Origin: Bordetella avium
GTDB lineage: Bacteria; Pseudomonadota; Gammaproteobacteria; Burkholderiales; Burkholderiaceae_B
NCBI RefSeq assembly: GCF_034424645.1
Contig: NZ_CP139969.1
Coordinates: 3,286,001 to 3,350,000, forward strand
Direction of reading: 5' to 3'
Length of the DNA stretch: 64,000 bases
Shown: one piece after another, positions 9,505 through 20,286 of the stretch
How the letters are laid out: every line of letters starts with the position of its first letter
How positions within the stretch are numbered: position 1 is the first letter of the stretch
Notes under the pieces: generated by a model
Databases searched by the model: none
What the model was told of the DNA's origin: nothing
What the model saw: only the letters and a program-made list of their open reading frames with translations
Translations under genes and position numbers: made by a program

Positions 9505-10146
9505 TCAAGAAGCCGGCTTTCCCGGATCACAGGCCAGCATAGCTGCGCTCAGGGCGGTGTTGCCCCGCTCGGCAAGCGCCTGCGCGGCGCCCGCGATGTC
9601 ACGGGAGGCCTTGTTCTGACTCAGTTTGAACTTCCCCTCGATTGCCGTGATATCCACCTGGATACCGACAATGGTGCGCAGCATGCCGTCGATGAAATCC
9701 GGCGCGCTATCGCTCATTTTCCAGGGTACGGCCTCGCCCGCCTCATGGCGCCGCGTCAGGCGCGCCACGACGCCGCGTACATAACGCTCGTCATCGCGGA
9801 TGGTGATGCGGCCCCGCGCATGCACCACACGGTAGTTCCAGGTCGGCACCTGCTGATGGGTCTCGTGCTTGCTGGGATACCAGCTCGGCGACAGATAGGC
9901 CTGTTCGGCGCGGAACACCACCAGCACCTCGTCGCCATCGGCCACATCCTGCCAAACGGGGTTGGCGCGCGCCACATGCGCGCTCAGACGGCCCAACGGC
10001 CCCTCGCCGGCATCCAACTCGAAAGGCAGATGATTGGCATCCAGCCCGCTGCCACCCTGTGTGACCAGCATGCCCAGAGGATGGTCACGCATAAGGGTAT
10101 GCAAGACGGCGGGGTCGCTGACCGTGAAAGGGGCGGGGATATACAT
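9505..10146 (-). CDS. PaiB-type FMN-binding negative transcriptional regulator
   Basis: A 213-residue split-barrel flavoprotein of the PaiB family. Family hallmarks are MYIPAPF at the N-terminus, LDANHLPFELD, the HETHQQVPTWNYRVVHARG signature and the C-terminal KFKLSQNK motif. PaiB proteins repress sporulation and protease genes in Bacillus; in proteobacteria the role is undefined, though many are probably FMN-dependent enzymes. The ATG at 10146 begins the conserved N-terminus; the frame is open for a further 120 codons without a conserved start. It is divergent from the ornithine cyclodeaminase family gene with a shared 330-base region. Confidence 0.85.
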   Translation of the reverse strand: MYIPAPFTVSDPAVLHTLMRDHPLGMLVTQGGSGLDANHLPFELDAGEGPLGRLSAHVARANPVWQDVADGDEVLVVFRAEQAYLSPSWYPSKHETHQQVPTWNYRVVHARGRITIRDDERYVRGVVARLTRRHEAGEAVPWKMSDSAPDFIDGMLRTIVGIQVDITAIEGKFKLSQNKASRDIAGAAQALAERGNTALSAAMLACDPGKPAS

Positions 10147-10370
10147 AGCGGCTGTCCGGGAAACAATGCGCCATTCTGCGTGCCGGACAGGCCCGCGGCT
10201 AGAGCCAGACGGCGCCATTCGACAGGGGCCAGACGCGGTATTGCCCCCTTGACGCCAGGCAGGCAGGGAGACGCCCGCGCGCAACGCCCGCCTGAAAAGC
10301 CGGCTTTCTGCCCAAATTATGACTTTTTGCACAGCACAAAAATCACTATGTAAGGCGCTTACGAGCAAGA

Positions 10371-10397
10371 TGCACAATTTCTGCGTTGAACTGTGCA
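10371..10397. promoter_or_regulatory. Candidate operator between PaiB-like and cyclodeaminase genes
   Basis: TGCACA (10371-10376) and TGTGCA (10392-10397) form an inverted repeat, with a nested palindrome AACTGTGCAGTT ending at 10400. TTTTTG/CAAAAA arms lie just upstream (about 10324-10342). The 330-base divergent region has no gene and should hold both promoters. The binding factor is unknown. Confidence 0.4.
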
Positions 10398-10474
10398 GTT
10401 TGCCTGATTCAAATTGGTAGCCTGCCCCGGAGACAATATCCCGGTCGCCGCTTAGCGGCCTAAAGAGCTTGCCT

Positions 10475-11518
10475 ATGACCCGTTTTATCGATGTTCCCGC
10501 CATGTCCCAACTCATTCAGAAGGTCGGTCTGCCCACCTTCATCGGCGAGTTGGCCGACACCATCAAGGCCGACTTCACCCGCTGGCCCGACTTTGACAAA
10601 TCCGCGCGCGTGGCCAACCACAGCGACATTGGCGTCATCGAACTGATGCCGGTATCCGACGCCCAGGATTACGCTTTCAAATATGTCAATGGCCACCCCG
10701 GCAACACGGCGCGCGGCCTGTACACCGTCATGGCTTTCGGCTTGCTGGCCGAAGTTGAGACCGGCTACCCGGTGCTGCTGTCCGAACTCACGCTAGCCAC
10801 CGCCCTGCGCACCTGCGCCACCTCGCTGATGGCCGCCCGCGCGCTGGCCCGCCCCGATTCGCGCGTGATGGCCCTGATCGGCAACGGCGCCCAGAGCGAG
10901 TTCCAGGCGCTGGCCTTCCACTGCCACCTGGGTATCGAAGAACTGCGCGTCTATGACATCGATCCGCAGGCCACCGAAAAATTGATCCGCAATCTCACGG
11001 GCTTCCCGGACCTGAAAATCGTGCGCACCGCCTCCACGGCCGAAGCCGTGCGCGGCGCCGATATCGTGACCACCGTCACGGCCGACAAGGCCTACGCCAC
11101 CATCATCACGCCCGACATGCTGGAACCCGGCATGCACTTGAACGGCGTCGGCGGCGACTGCCCCGGTAAAACGGAACTACACGCCGATGTTTTGCGCGCG
11201 GCCACCGTGTTCGTCGAGTATGAACCGCAGACCCGCATCGAAGGCGATATTCAACAATTGCCCGCCGACTTCCCGGTCAAGGATCTGTGGCGGGTGCTGG
11301 CAGGCCATCTCACCGGCCGCCAGGACGCCAAGGAAATCACCGTGTTCGACTCCGTGGGTTTCGCCCTGGAAGACTACTCAGTCCTGCGCTATGTGCTGGC
11401 GAAATCGCTCGAACACGATATCGGCAAGACCGTGCAGCTCGTGCCCGAGGCGGCAGACCCCAAGGATTTGTTCTGCCACACCGGCCAGGGCGCCGCTCGC
11501 CTGCGTCGCGTCGCCTGA
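10475..11518 (+). CDS. Ornithine cyclodeaminase / mu-crystallin family protein
   Basis: 347 residues. The Rossmann NAD-binding segment is ALIGNGAQSEFQALAFH. Other family motifs are GLYTVMAFGLLAEVETGYPVLLSE, the catalytic region HLNGVGGDCPGKTELHADVL, and DLWRVLAGHLTGR near the end. Its best-known reaction converts ornithine to proline and ammonia. This longer ornithine cyclodeaminase subgroup is found next to arginine catabolic genes, and arginase is nearby, so that activity is likely. Some family members instead act on other amino acids or imines. ATG at 10475 was chosen over a TTG two codons earlier. Confidence 0.9.
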   Translation: MTRFIDVPAMSQLIQKVGLPTFIGELADTIKADFTRWPDFDKSARVANHSDIGVIELMPVSDAQDYAFKYVNGHPGNTARGLYTVMAFGLLAEVETGYPVLLSELTLATALRTCATSLMAARALARPDSRVMALIGNGAQSEFQALAFHCHLGIEELRVYDIDPQATEKLIRNLTGFPDLKIVRTASTAEAVRGADIVTTVTADKAYATIITPDMLEPGMHLNGVGGDCPGKTELHADVLRAATVFVEYEPQTRIEGDIQQLPADFPVKDLWRVLAGHLTGRQDAKEITVFDSVGFALEDYSVLRYVLAKSLEHDIGKTVQLVPEAADPKDLFCHTGQGAARLRRVA

Positions 11519-11536
11519 CAGTTTGCACAAGGGGCC

Positions 11537-11559
11537 GCGCGGCCATCACGAGGCCGCGC
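11537..11559 (+). terminator. GC-rich hairpin after cyclodeaminase gene
   Basis: GCGCGGCC (11537-11544) pairs perfectly with GGCCGCGC (11552-11559) around a 7-base loop, 19 bases after the stop codon. There is no T-run. The remaining 300 or so bases up to 11874 contain nothing recognisable except the promoter area of the next gene. Confidence 0.45.
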
Positions 11560-11874
11560 CGGGGCGCCTGCGTCTCGCCCCTGGCGCGCCGCGCAGGCCT
11601 TCATGCGCGACACGGGGAGCGGGCCCGCGTGCGCAGGCTCCGCAGCACCTTGGCGCCAGCACTTGACCGCCGCCACCGCTTCAGCGTCGCCCGCCAGCCT
11701 GACAAGCCCTTGTCCGGCCTAGACATCCCCTGCACCCATGCCCAAGATCTTTTCGCTTAGCGCCGCTGAACCCACCCTCTACCTCCCGCGTGGCTCGCGA
11801 AACAGTGCAGGCACCGTAGGCCGGTTTACACTGCCTGCTGCCTACCTTCGGGCGTCCAAGCAGCAGACCCATTC

Positions 11875-12666
11875 ATGAGCGATACCTATCACTTCGAAGC
11901 GGGCTCCACCCCGCTGTTGATCTCCATTCCCCATCTGGGCAGCCTGATCCCCGACGAGCAGGCGCCAGACATGACCGCGATCGGGCTGAGTTCGGCCGAC
12001 ACCGATTGGCATCTTGACCGCCTCTATGCCTTTGGCCGCGCGCTGGGCGCCTCCTTTCTGTGGGCACGCTATTCACGTTATGTCGTCGATCTGAACCGGC
12101 CGCCCAACGATGCCAGCCTCTACCCCGGCCAGGCCAAGACTGGCCTGTGCCCCACCCATACCTTTGACGGCCAGCCTCTTTACCTAGACGGCCGCGACGC
12201 GATCAGCGAAACCGAGCGCGAGTCGCGCCGTGTGCGTTACTGGCAGCCCTATCACGATCAGCTCCGCGCGGAAATCGAACGCCTGCGCGCGCGTCACGGC
12301 AAAGTCCTGCTCTGGGAAGGGCATTCCATCGCTAGCGTCATCCCTCGCCTGTTCGACGGCAAGCTGCCCGATCTGAACATCGGCACCGCCAGCGGCGCCA
12401 GCGCAGCCCGGGCCGTGCAAGACGCTATCCAGCAGGCACTGGAACAACAGGCCGGCTATAGCTGGGTGGTCAATGGCCGCTTCCAGGGCGGCTACATCAC
12501 TCGCCACTATGGCGACCCCGAGCGGCAGATCCATGCCGTGCAATTAGAGATGTGCCAATCCACCTATATGGAAGAACGGCCTCCCTATGCCTGGGATGGG
12601 GCGCTGGCAGCCGCCGCCAGCGGCGCCGTCGAAACACTGGTGCGCGCCGCGCTTGACGCGATCTGA
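11875..12666 (+). CDS. N-formylglutamate amidohydrolase family protein
   Basis: 263 residues. Typical motifs are LLISIPHLGSLIP at the N-terminus, DTDWHLDRLY, VDLNRPPNDASLYPGQ and the metal-associated LWEGHSI. The C-terminal half has QGGYITRHYGDP and AVQLEMCQSTYMEE. In histidine degradation HutG splits N-formylglutamate into glutamate and formate. No hut genes lie nearby, so the substrate could be another N-formyl or N-acyl amino acid. The family assignment is firm; the pathway is inferred. Confidence 0.88.
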   Translation: MSDTYHFEAGSTPLLISIPHLGSLIPDEQAPDMTAIGLSSADTDWHLDRLYAFGRALGASFLWARYSRYVVDLNRPPNDASLYPGQAKTGLCPTHTFDGQPLYLDGRDAISETERESRRVRYWQPYHDQLRAEIERLRARHGKVLLWEGHSIASVIPRLFDGKLPDLNIGTASGASAARAVQDAIQQALEQQAGYSWVVNGRFQGGYITRHYGDPERQIHAVQLEMCQSTYMEERPPYAWDGALAAAASGAVETLVRAALDAI

Positions 12667-12994
12667 GACGTAAGCGCCTGGCTGGGGCGCGAAGACTAAC
12701 GCGCTAAGAACGAGCAGCGTCAGGCTGCCCTGGCCTCGTCACGTTCGCCTCCAGATCGCGAGAGAGGGCGGTCTGCCAAGCGCACAGCCATTGAGGGCAC
12801 GCAGGCTAGCACTGCTGATATTGAGGCCAGCCCCCGCCCACCTCGCCCAGCGGCTGCGGACCCGCGCTCAGGAAGATACCCCGGGTTGGTGAAATGGACA
12901 CATGAAGCTTCGCGCTGGCGTTTGACGCTAGCAAGCACTGGCGATATCTTGATCGGCCACAGGGCTGCCTAAGTCCACTTTTCCGGGCCTCGCA
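12667..12994. promoter_or_regulatory. Upstream region of MocR regulator
   Basis: 328 bases without a gene. TGGAC near 12894 and GTCCA near 12972 are inverted copies of one short motif, in the contexts AAATGGAC and GTCCACTTTT. MocR proteins usually bind such paired sites upstream of their own gene, so these are candidate half-sites. Nothing else is recognised. Confidence 0.3.
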
Positions 12995-14497
12995 ATGAAA
13001 GAAGTCTTGCTCGCCGACCTGCTGACCGGCTCCCTGTCACGCGCGGCCGACGAGCCGCTGCAAAAACAGATTTATGAGATCGTCCGGCGTGGCGTGCTAG
13101 ATCACACCTTGGCCGCCGGACAACGCCTGCCCTCCTCGCGCGCACTCGCCGAAGAACTGGGGGTCTCGCGCATCACCGTCACGCTGGCTTATGAGCGACT
13201 GATTGCCGAGAGCTATCTGAGCGCGCGCGGCGGCAGCGGCACCTTCGTCGAGCAGACCGTCGACACACCGCTGCGAACAGCGGGCGCAGCCGACCTGATC
13301 GAGCATGAGCGTCCGGCATTGTCGGCGCGAGGCGCCATCACCGGCAGCGGCACTGGCGGCCTGGGTCAGCATACCGGCGCCTTCGTGCCCGGCATTGCCG
13401 ACGCCAGCCTGTTCCCCTTTCATATCTGGCGCCGCCTGGTCTCGCGCCACCTGAACAAATCCAATCTGGAGCTGGCCGGCTATGCCAAAGACGGCGCGGG
13501 CTTTCTACCCCTGCGCATGGCGATCGCCAACTATCTACGCCTGTCGCGATCGGTGGTGTGCGAGCCGGCGCAGATCATCGTCACGGCCGGCACGCACCAG
13601 TCCGTTGATCTCTGCGCGCGGCTGCTGGCCGAATCCGGCGATAGCGCCCTGGTCGAAAGCCCCTGCCACTGGGCCTTTGCGCCGGTCTTAGGCGCCGCAG
13701 GCCTGCGCACCCGGGCGGCACGGCTGGACGATCAAGGCATCGACATCGCGGCAAGCCCCCTGCCGCGCCGCGCCCGTATGGTCATCACCAGCCCGTCACA
13801 TCAATACCCCACCGGCGTCATCATGCCGCTGGCCCGGCGGCTCGAATTGCTGCAACAAGCGCGCGCGCGCAGCCTCTGGGTGCTCGAAGACGACTACGAC
13901 AGCGAATTCCGCTACGACGCCGCGCCCATTCCTTCGCTGCAAGGCCTCGATGCCGACGGACGCGTGATCTATATGGGCACTTTCAGCAAAACCATGTTCG
14001 CGGGGCTGCGCCTGAGTTATATGGTGGTTCCGGAACACGTAGCGCATGCTTTTTCAAATGCTTGCGCGCGCATCTATCGACCCGGCCACCTGCACTTGCA
14101 GGCCGCCCTGGCCGACTTCATGAACGACGGCCACTTCTCGCACAACATCAAACGCATGCGCCTGGAATACGCGCAGCGCCAGTCTGTGCTGCGCGAGGCC
14201 CTGGAACGCCGCATTGGCGAGCCACTGCGCCTGTCGCAAGCCCGAGCCGGCCTGCATGTCTATGCCCGGCTGGGCCCGGAAATCTGCGTCCAGGCGTTGG
14301 CCGACGCCGCCCGAGCCGAAGCGCTGGTGCTCGGCATGCCCCACTTTCTGGATGACGATACCCACTCCGACCGCCAGGCCGTGGTGCTCGGCTACGGCGG
14401 CGTGCCGTCAGACCATATCGAGGAAGGCGTAAGCCGGCTGGCGCGCTCGCTGGAGCACGCCAGCCGCAAGACCAGGTCGGCGGCAAAGCGCGCGTAG
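12995..14497 (+). CDS. MocR/PdxR-type GntR regulator with aminotransferase domain
   Basis: A 500-residue chimeric regulator. Residues 20-90 form a GntR winged helix (LQKQIYEIVRRGVLDHTL, LPSSRALAEELGVSRITVTLAYERL). After a linker, residues 120-480 are a fold-type I aminotransferase domain with TAGTHQSVDLCARLL, EDDYDSEFRY and the PLP lysine in GTFSKTMFAGLRLSY. Such proteins sense PLP or an amino compound bound to it and activate nearby genes. No clear target gene is divergent here; the upstream formylglutamate amidohydrolase is in the same orientation. Confidence 0.9.
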   Translation: MKEVLLADLLTGSLSRAADEPLQKQIYEIVRRGVLDHTLAAGQRLPSSRALAEELGVSRITVTLAYERLIAESYLSARGGSGTFVEQTVDTPLRTAGAADLIEHERPALSARGAITGSGTGGLGQHTGAFVPGIADASLFPFHIWRRLVSRHLNKSNLELAGYAKDGAGFLPLRMAIANYLRLSRSVVCEPAQIIVTAGTHQSVDLCARLLAESGDSALVESPCHWAFAPVLGAAGLRTRAARLDDQGIDIAASPLPRRARMVITSPSHQYPTGVIMPLARRLELLQQARARSLWVLEDDYDSEFRYDAAPIPSLQGLDADGRVIYMGTFSKTMFAGLRLSYMVVPEHVAHAFSNACARIYRPGHLHLQAALADFMNDGHFSHNIKRMRLEYAQRQSVLREALERRIGEPLRLSQARAGLHVYARLGPEICVQALADAARAEALVLGMPHFLDDDTHSDRQAVVLGYGGVPSDHIEEGVSRLARSLEHASRKTRSAAKRA

Positions 14498-14742
14498 TGC
14501 TGATGGGGCGCAAAGCCGAGGCCGATCTGCGCAGCAGATGGAAAGCACTCCCGCAATCCAGTTTCCCAGACAGGCATCGCCGCTCTACAGGCGCAGACAA
14601 GCGCAAGGCATCAGATTGATGGCCGGAGCGACTTATGGGGGTGAACGCGATGTTTTCTGAACACCGACAGAGGCCAGCAGGCCCTTGAGCCTCAGGTATG
14701 GCGCTCGCTTCCCAAAATCTGCATAGGTTTGGGAATGAAAAC

Positions 14743-14816
14743 TGGAGCGGGTGATGGGAATCGAACCCACGCTTGAGGCTTGGGAAGCCGCCGTTCTACC
14801 ATTGAACTACACCCGC
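14743..14816 (-). tRNA. tRNA-Gly (anticodon CCC)
   Basis: The minus strand folds as a full cloverleaf. The acceptor GCGGGTG pairs with CACCCGC and is followed by TCCA, so CCA is encoded. The D arm is GTTC/GAAC, the anticodon loop TTCCCAA gives CCC, and the T arm contains GGTTCGATTCC. Length is 74 bases. The second anticodon-stem pair is a C-T mismatch. Confidence 0.93.
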
Positions 14817-14986
14817 CTTGGGAGGCTGGCGCCGAAGCGGGCTTGAGCCGCGACAGCGCAGGCGCGAATTATAGCTTGCCTTTGGCTGCTTGGGCGGACT
14901 GGCCCGCCGATCCGCACAAAGTCCTGAACCGAGCCTGCCGAGACCGCATTTCCGGGGGGGCTGCGCCTCCCACTACAATTCAGCTT

Positions 14987-16725
<1,739 letters not shown>

Positions 16726-16732
16726 GACTGAT

Positions 16733-16933
16733 ATGCAGATTACCTTGAACGGCCAGCCGCGCGCGCTGCCGGCCTCGCTTACCGTCATGGGGCTGCTGGA
16801 AGAGCTGGGCTATGCGGGCAAACGCGTCGCCGTTGAGCGCAACGGCGAAATCGTGCCCAAAAGCCGCCACAGCGCCACGCCGCTTGCCGATGGCGACCAG
16901 ATCGAAATCGTCGTCGCGGTCGGCGGCGGCTGA
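16733..16933 (+). CDS. thiS: Sulfur carrier protein ThiS
   Basis: A 66-residue ubiquitin-like sulfur carrier for the thiamine thiazole ring. It starts MQITLNGQPRALP and ends IVVAVGGG. The C-terminal Gly-Gly is the residue pair adenylated by ThiF and thiocarboxylated. It follows pip by 7 bases. The usual partner thiG is not adjacent; a terminator follows immediately. Confidence 0.88.
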   Translation: MQITLNGQPRALPASLTVMGLLEELGYAGKRVAVERNGEIVPKSRHSATPLADGDQIEIVVAVGGG

Positions 16934-16962
16934 ACACCACTCCTCAAACCCTTCGCAAAAAC

Positions 16963-16989
16963 GATAAAGGGGCCGGCGGCCCCTTTATC
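16963..16989. terminator. Bidirectional terminator between thiS and ffh
   Basis: GATAAAGGGGCC (16963-16974) and GGCCCCTTTATC (16978-16989) form a perfect 12-bp stem around GGC, with A/T flanks serving as U-tracts in both directions. It serves the convergent thiS and ffh genes. Confidence 0.85.
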
Positions 16990-17014
16990 CATCAGGCGAA
17001 GCAAGCCGGCCCGT

Positions 17015-18427
17015 TCAGCGACCGAAACCGCCAAAGCGGCCCAGGCCCTTGATGCCGCCCATAGCGCGCATCATCTTGGCCATGCCACCCTTTTTCATCT
17101 GCTTCATCATGCCCTGCATCTGCTCGAACTGATTCAGCAGCTTGTTGACTTCTTGCACCGGCACGCCCGCGCCCGCAGCAATGCGCCGCTTGCGCGCGGC
17201 CTTGATGAGTTCCGGCTTGGAGCGCTCTGCCGGCGTCATGGAGTTCAGGATGCCCTCCGTGCGGCGCAATTGCTTTTCCGCCTGCCCGCCCTGTAGCTGG
17301 CCGGCCGCCTGCTGAAACTGCGAGGGCAGTTTTTCCAGCAAGGAACTCATGTCGCCCAGCTTTTTGACCTGCCCCAATTGCTCGCGGAAGTCGTTCAGGT
17401 CGAACTTGTCGCCCGACTTGATCTTCTTGGCCAGCTTCTCGGCCTCGGCGATATCGATGTTCTTCTGGGCTTGTTCGACCAGCGAAACGATGTCGCCCAT
17501 GCCCAGCACGCGCTGCGCCATGCGCTCGGGGTGAAAAGGCTGCAAGCCGTCCAGTTTTTCGGACACCCCCACGAATTTCAGGGGCTTGCCGGTGATATAG
17601 CGCACCGACAGGGCCGCACCGCCGCGCGCATCGCCGTCCAGCTTGGTCAGGACCACGCCGGTCAGGGGCAAGGCCTCGGCAAAGGCGCGCGCCGTATTGA
17701 CCGCGTCCTGACCCTGCATGGCATCGACGACAAACAGCGTTTCCACCGGTTTGACCAACGCATGCAGCGCGGCGATTTCGCGCATCATGGCCTCGTCGAT
17801 GCCCAGGCGGCCGGCCGTATCGACGATCAGGACGTCATAGTGATGGCGGCGGGCGTGTTCGACCGCATTGCGGGCGATATCCTCCGGCTTCTGGCTGGGG
17901 TCCGAAGGCAGAAAATCGACGCCGACCTGGGCCGCCACCGTCTTGAGCTGTTCGATGGCGGCCGGACGATAAACGTCTGCCGACACCACCAAGACCTTTT
18001 TCTTGCCGCTCTTGCGGCCGTTTTGGATGTGCTCGCCTTCCGACAGCCAGCGCGCCAGCTTGCCGGTGGTGGTGGTTTTACCCGCCCCCTGCAGGCCGGC
18101 CATGAGGATGACGGCCGGCGGCTGAACGGCCAGCGACAGTTCGCCGCTGCCCGGGCCGAGGTCTCCGCCCATCAGAGAGGTCAGCTCTTTATGGACCAGG
18201 CCGACCAGGGTCTGGCCCGGCGTGAGGCTGGAAGCCACTTCCTCGCCCAGGGCCTTCTCTTTGACGCGGGCAACGAAATCGCGCACCACGGGCAGCGCCA
18301 CGTCCGCCTCCAGCAAGGCCATGCGCACTTCGCGCAGCATCTCCTGGGTGTTGGCCTCAGTCAGGCGGGCTTCGCCGCGCAGCGTCTTGACGACGCGCGA
18401 CAATCGTTGGGTAAGGTTATCGAGCAT
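17015..18427 (-). CDS. ffh: Signal recognition particle protein Ffh
   Basis: The 470-residue GTPase of the signal recognition particle; it binds 4.5S RNA and signal peptides of nascent membrane proteins. In order: N domain (residues 1-85), G domain with the P-loop GLQGAGKTTTTGKLA, VLVVSADVYRPAAIEQLK, DTAGRLGID and TKLDGDARGG, and a C-terminal Met-rich M domain (QMQGMMKQMKKGGMAKMMR). It is divergent from the CcsA-like gene. Confidence 0.97.
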   Translation of the reverse strand: MLDNLTQRLSRVVKTLRGEARLTEANTQEMLREVRMALLEADVALPVVRDFVARVKEKALGEEVASSLTPGQTLVGLVHKELTSLMGGDLGPGSGELSLAVQPPAVILMAGLQGAGKTTTTGKLARWLSEGEHIQNGRKSGKKKVLVVSADVYRPAAIEQLKTVAAQVGVDFLPSDPSQKPEDIARNAVEHARRHHYDVLIVDTAGRLGIDEAMMREIAALHALVKPVETLFVVDAMQGQDAVNTARAFAEALPLTGVVLTKLDGDARGGAALSVRYITGKPLKFVGVSEKLDGLQPFHPERMAQRVLGMGDIVSLVEQAQKNIDIAEAEKLAKKIKSGDKFDLNDFREQLGQVKKLGDMSSLLEKLPSQFQQAAGQLQGGQAEKQLRRTEGILNSMTPAERSKPELIKAARKRRIAAGAGVPVQEVNKLLNQFEQMQGMMKQMKKGGMAKMMRAMGGIKGLGRFGGFGR

Positions 18428-18544
18428 GAGAGGCGTTTCCGCTTAAACTAGTTGATTGAACGGGACCGCCCAGGCCGCGAGGCCGTCGATTGGGGCGATG
18501 TCAGCGGGTGGCATTCCCCCGGTTCCATCCAGACAACGGTTTTT

Positions 18545-19387
18545 ATGTCATCAGGCATTGTATTTCACGCCGTGGCCGCCTTGGTCTATGCCGTGCTCGG
18601 CGCCTCGATGTGGCGGCGCCTACAGCGGGCCGGCAGCGTCGAGCATACCGGCAAAATTGCCCGGCTGTGCCTGCTCGGCGCGCTGATCGTGCATGGCTAC
18701 GCCCTGCGCGAGGCGATGCTAGGGGCGCATCATATCTTTATCGGCTGGGCCCTGGCCCTGTCGGCGGCCGTTTGGCTGGGCCTGGTCATGTACTGGCTGG
18801 AGAGCCTCTTCATCCGCATCGACGGCGTGCAGCTACTGCTTTTGCCCCTCGCCTCCCTGGCCACCCTGCTGGCGGCCCTGTTCCCGCAGGGCATCCAGGT
18901 TCCTCATGAGGGCAATCCCTGGCTGCGCATCCACCTGCTGATCGCGCTGGCGGCCTATGGTCTGATCACCATAGCCGCGCTGCACGCCATGCTGATGGCC
19001 CTGCTGGACCGCCATCTGCACCGGCCGCTGGACGCGCCCGACGGACGCAGCATCATCGGCCGCGTGCTGGACGCCCAGCCGCCCCTGCTGGTGCAGGAAC
19101 AACTATTGTTCCGCATCATTCTGATCGGCTTTATCGTGCTGACCCTCGCTGTCGGCACCGGCTCGGTCGCCTCCATTCTGCTTACCGGGCGGATTCTGCC
19201 CTTTGATCACAAAACCATCTTCACCCTGCTGTCCTGGCTGACATTCGGCGGCCTGCTGGTCGGCCGCCAGGCCTGGGGTTGGCGCGGCCGGGTTGCGCTG
19301 CGCTGGACCATCGTGGGCTTTTGCTTTTTGATCCTGGCCTACACCGGCAGCCGGTTCGTGCTGGAAATGATCCTGCATCGGAGTTGA
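18545..19387 (+). CDS. CcsA/YpjD-like cytochrome c assembly family membrane protein
   Basis: A 280-residue integral membrane protein with about eight hydrophobic segments, matching the CcsA/ResC-like heme-handling family (also annotated YpjD). It lies divergent from ffh, a conserved arrangement in many beta- and gammaproteobacteria. A role in heme or cytochrome c maturation is inferred from the family. ATG at 18545 is preferred; the open frame upstream has no good start. Confidence 0.85.
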   Translation: MSSGIVFHAVAALVYAVLGASMWRRLQRAGSVEHTGKIARLCLLGALIVHGYALREAMLGAHHIFIGWALALSAAVWLGLVMYWLESLFIRIDGVQLLLLPLASLATLLAALFPQGIQVPHEGNPWLRIHLLIALAAYGLITIAALHAMLMALLDRHLHRPLDAPDGRSIIGRVLDAQPPLLVQEQLLFRIILIGFIVLTLAVGTGSVASILLTGRILPFDHKTIFTLLSWLTFGGLLVGRQAWGWRGRVALRWTIVGFCFLILAYTGSRFVLEMILHRS

Positions 19388-19392
19388 TCCAG

Positions 19393-19623
19393 ATGGGCAA
19401 AATAATCTTCTGGTTCTTCGCCATCCTGACCATCCTGACGGTCTGGCGCATGATCAACGCCCGCAAGCCCGGCACGACGCGGCAGCCTCCGACCGCCAAG
19501 GCCGTCGAACCCATGGTGAGCTGTGCCCATTGCGGCCTGCACCTGCCCCGCTCCGAGGCCGTGCAGGCCCATGGCCAGTCCTGGTGCAGCCAGGAGCACG
19601 CCCGCCTGGGCCAGTCCAAATAG
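19393..19623 (+). CDS. PP0621-family small protein with zinc-ribbon-like Cys pairs
   Basis: 76 residues. A hydrophobic N-terminal anchor (IIFWFFAILTILTVW) is followed by a soluble tail with VSCAHCGLHLPRSEAV and WCSQEH, a Cys4 or Cys3His arrangement that probably binds zinc. It starts 6 bases after the CcsA-like gene. Small proteins of this type recur between ypjD and ampD in betaproteobacteria. Function unknown. Confidence 0.8.
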   Translation: MGKIIFWFFAILTILTVWRMINARKPGTTRQPPTAKAVEPMVSCAHCGLHLPRSEAVQAHGQSWCSQEHARLGQSK

Positions 19624-19689
19624 CGGCCCGTTAGGCAAGCGCGCGGTCCAAGCGGCATAATGCCTGGCTTGGAAACTCTTCTTTTCGCT

Positions 19690-20271
19690 ATGTCCTTGCC
19701 GCAACTGGATCGCCACGGCTGGCTGCACCCCGCGCCCACCGTCACCCTCCTGCCCTCGCCCAATGTCGACGCCCGCCCCCCGGGCGCGCAGGTGTCGCTC
19801 CTGGTATTGCACAACATCACCCTGCCCCCCGGAGAATTCGGCGGCCCCTATGTGGCCGACCTTTTCCTGAACCGGCTAGATCTGAATGCGCATCCCTGGT
19901 TTGCGCGGCTCAAGGGTTTGCGGGTGTCGGCGCACTTTTTTGTGCGCCGCGATGGCAACATCGTCCAGTTCGCCTCCATCCACGATCGCGCCTGGCATGC
20001 CGGCGTGTCACGCTTTGCCGGACGCGAGCGCTGCAATGATTTTTCCGTAGGCGTCGAACTGGAGGGCACCGACCGCCTGCCCTATACCGACGCGCAGTAC
20101 ACCACCCTGAGCAAACTGGCCCGCCGCCTGCGCGCGCGCCTGCCCATCCGGGCCGCCTGGGGACACGAAGACATCGCGCCCGGCCGCAAAACCGATCCGG
20201 GCCCCGCTTTCGACTGGCCGCGCTTTGCGCGCGGCGCCGGCTTTCTGCGGCGCGAACTGCCGCCGCGCTAA
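19690..20271 (+). CDS. ampD: 1,6-anhydro-N-acetylmuramyl-L-alanine amidase
   Basis: Cytoplasmic zinc amidase of murein recycling that releases the peptide from anhydro-muropeptides. Loss of it induces AmpC-type beta-lactamases where AmpR is present. The zinc ligands are visible in LVLHNITLPPGEFGG, WHAGVSRFAGRERCND and GRKTDPGPAFDW. ATG at 19690 gives 193 residues, the normal AmpD size. An upstream ATG at 19660 adds 10 unconserved residues. Confidence 0.93.
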   Translation: MSLPQLDRHGWLHPAPTVTLLPSPNVDARPPGAQVSLLVLHNITLPPGEFGGPYVADLFLNRLDLNAHPWFARLKGLRVSAHFFVRRDGNIVQFASIHDRAWHAGVSRFAGRERCNDFSVGVELEGTDRLPYTDAQYTTLSKLARRLRARLPIRAAWGHEDIAPGRKTDPGPAFDWPRFARGAGFLRRELPPR

Positions 20272-20286
20272 CACCGAGGACATGCA

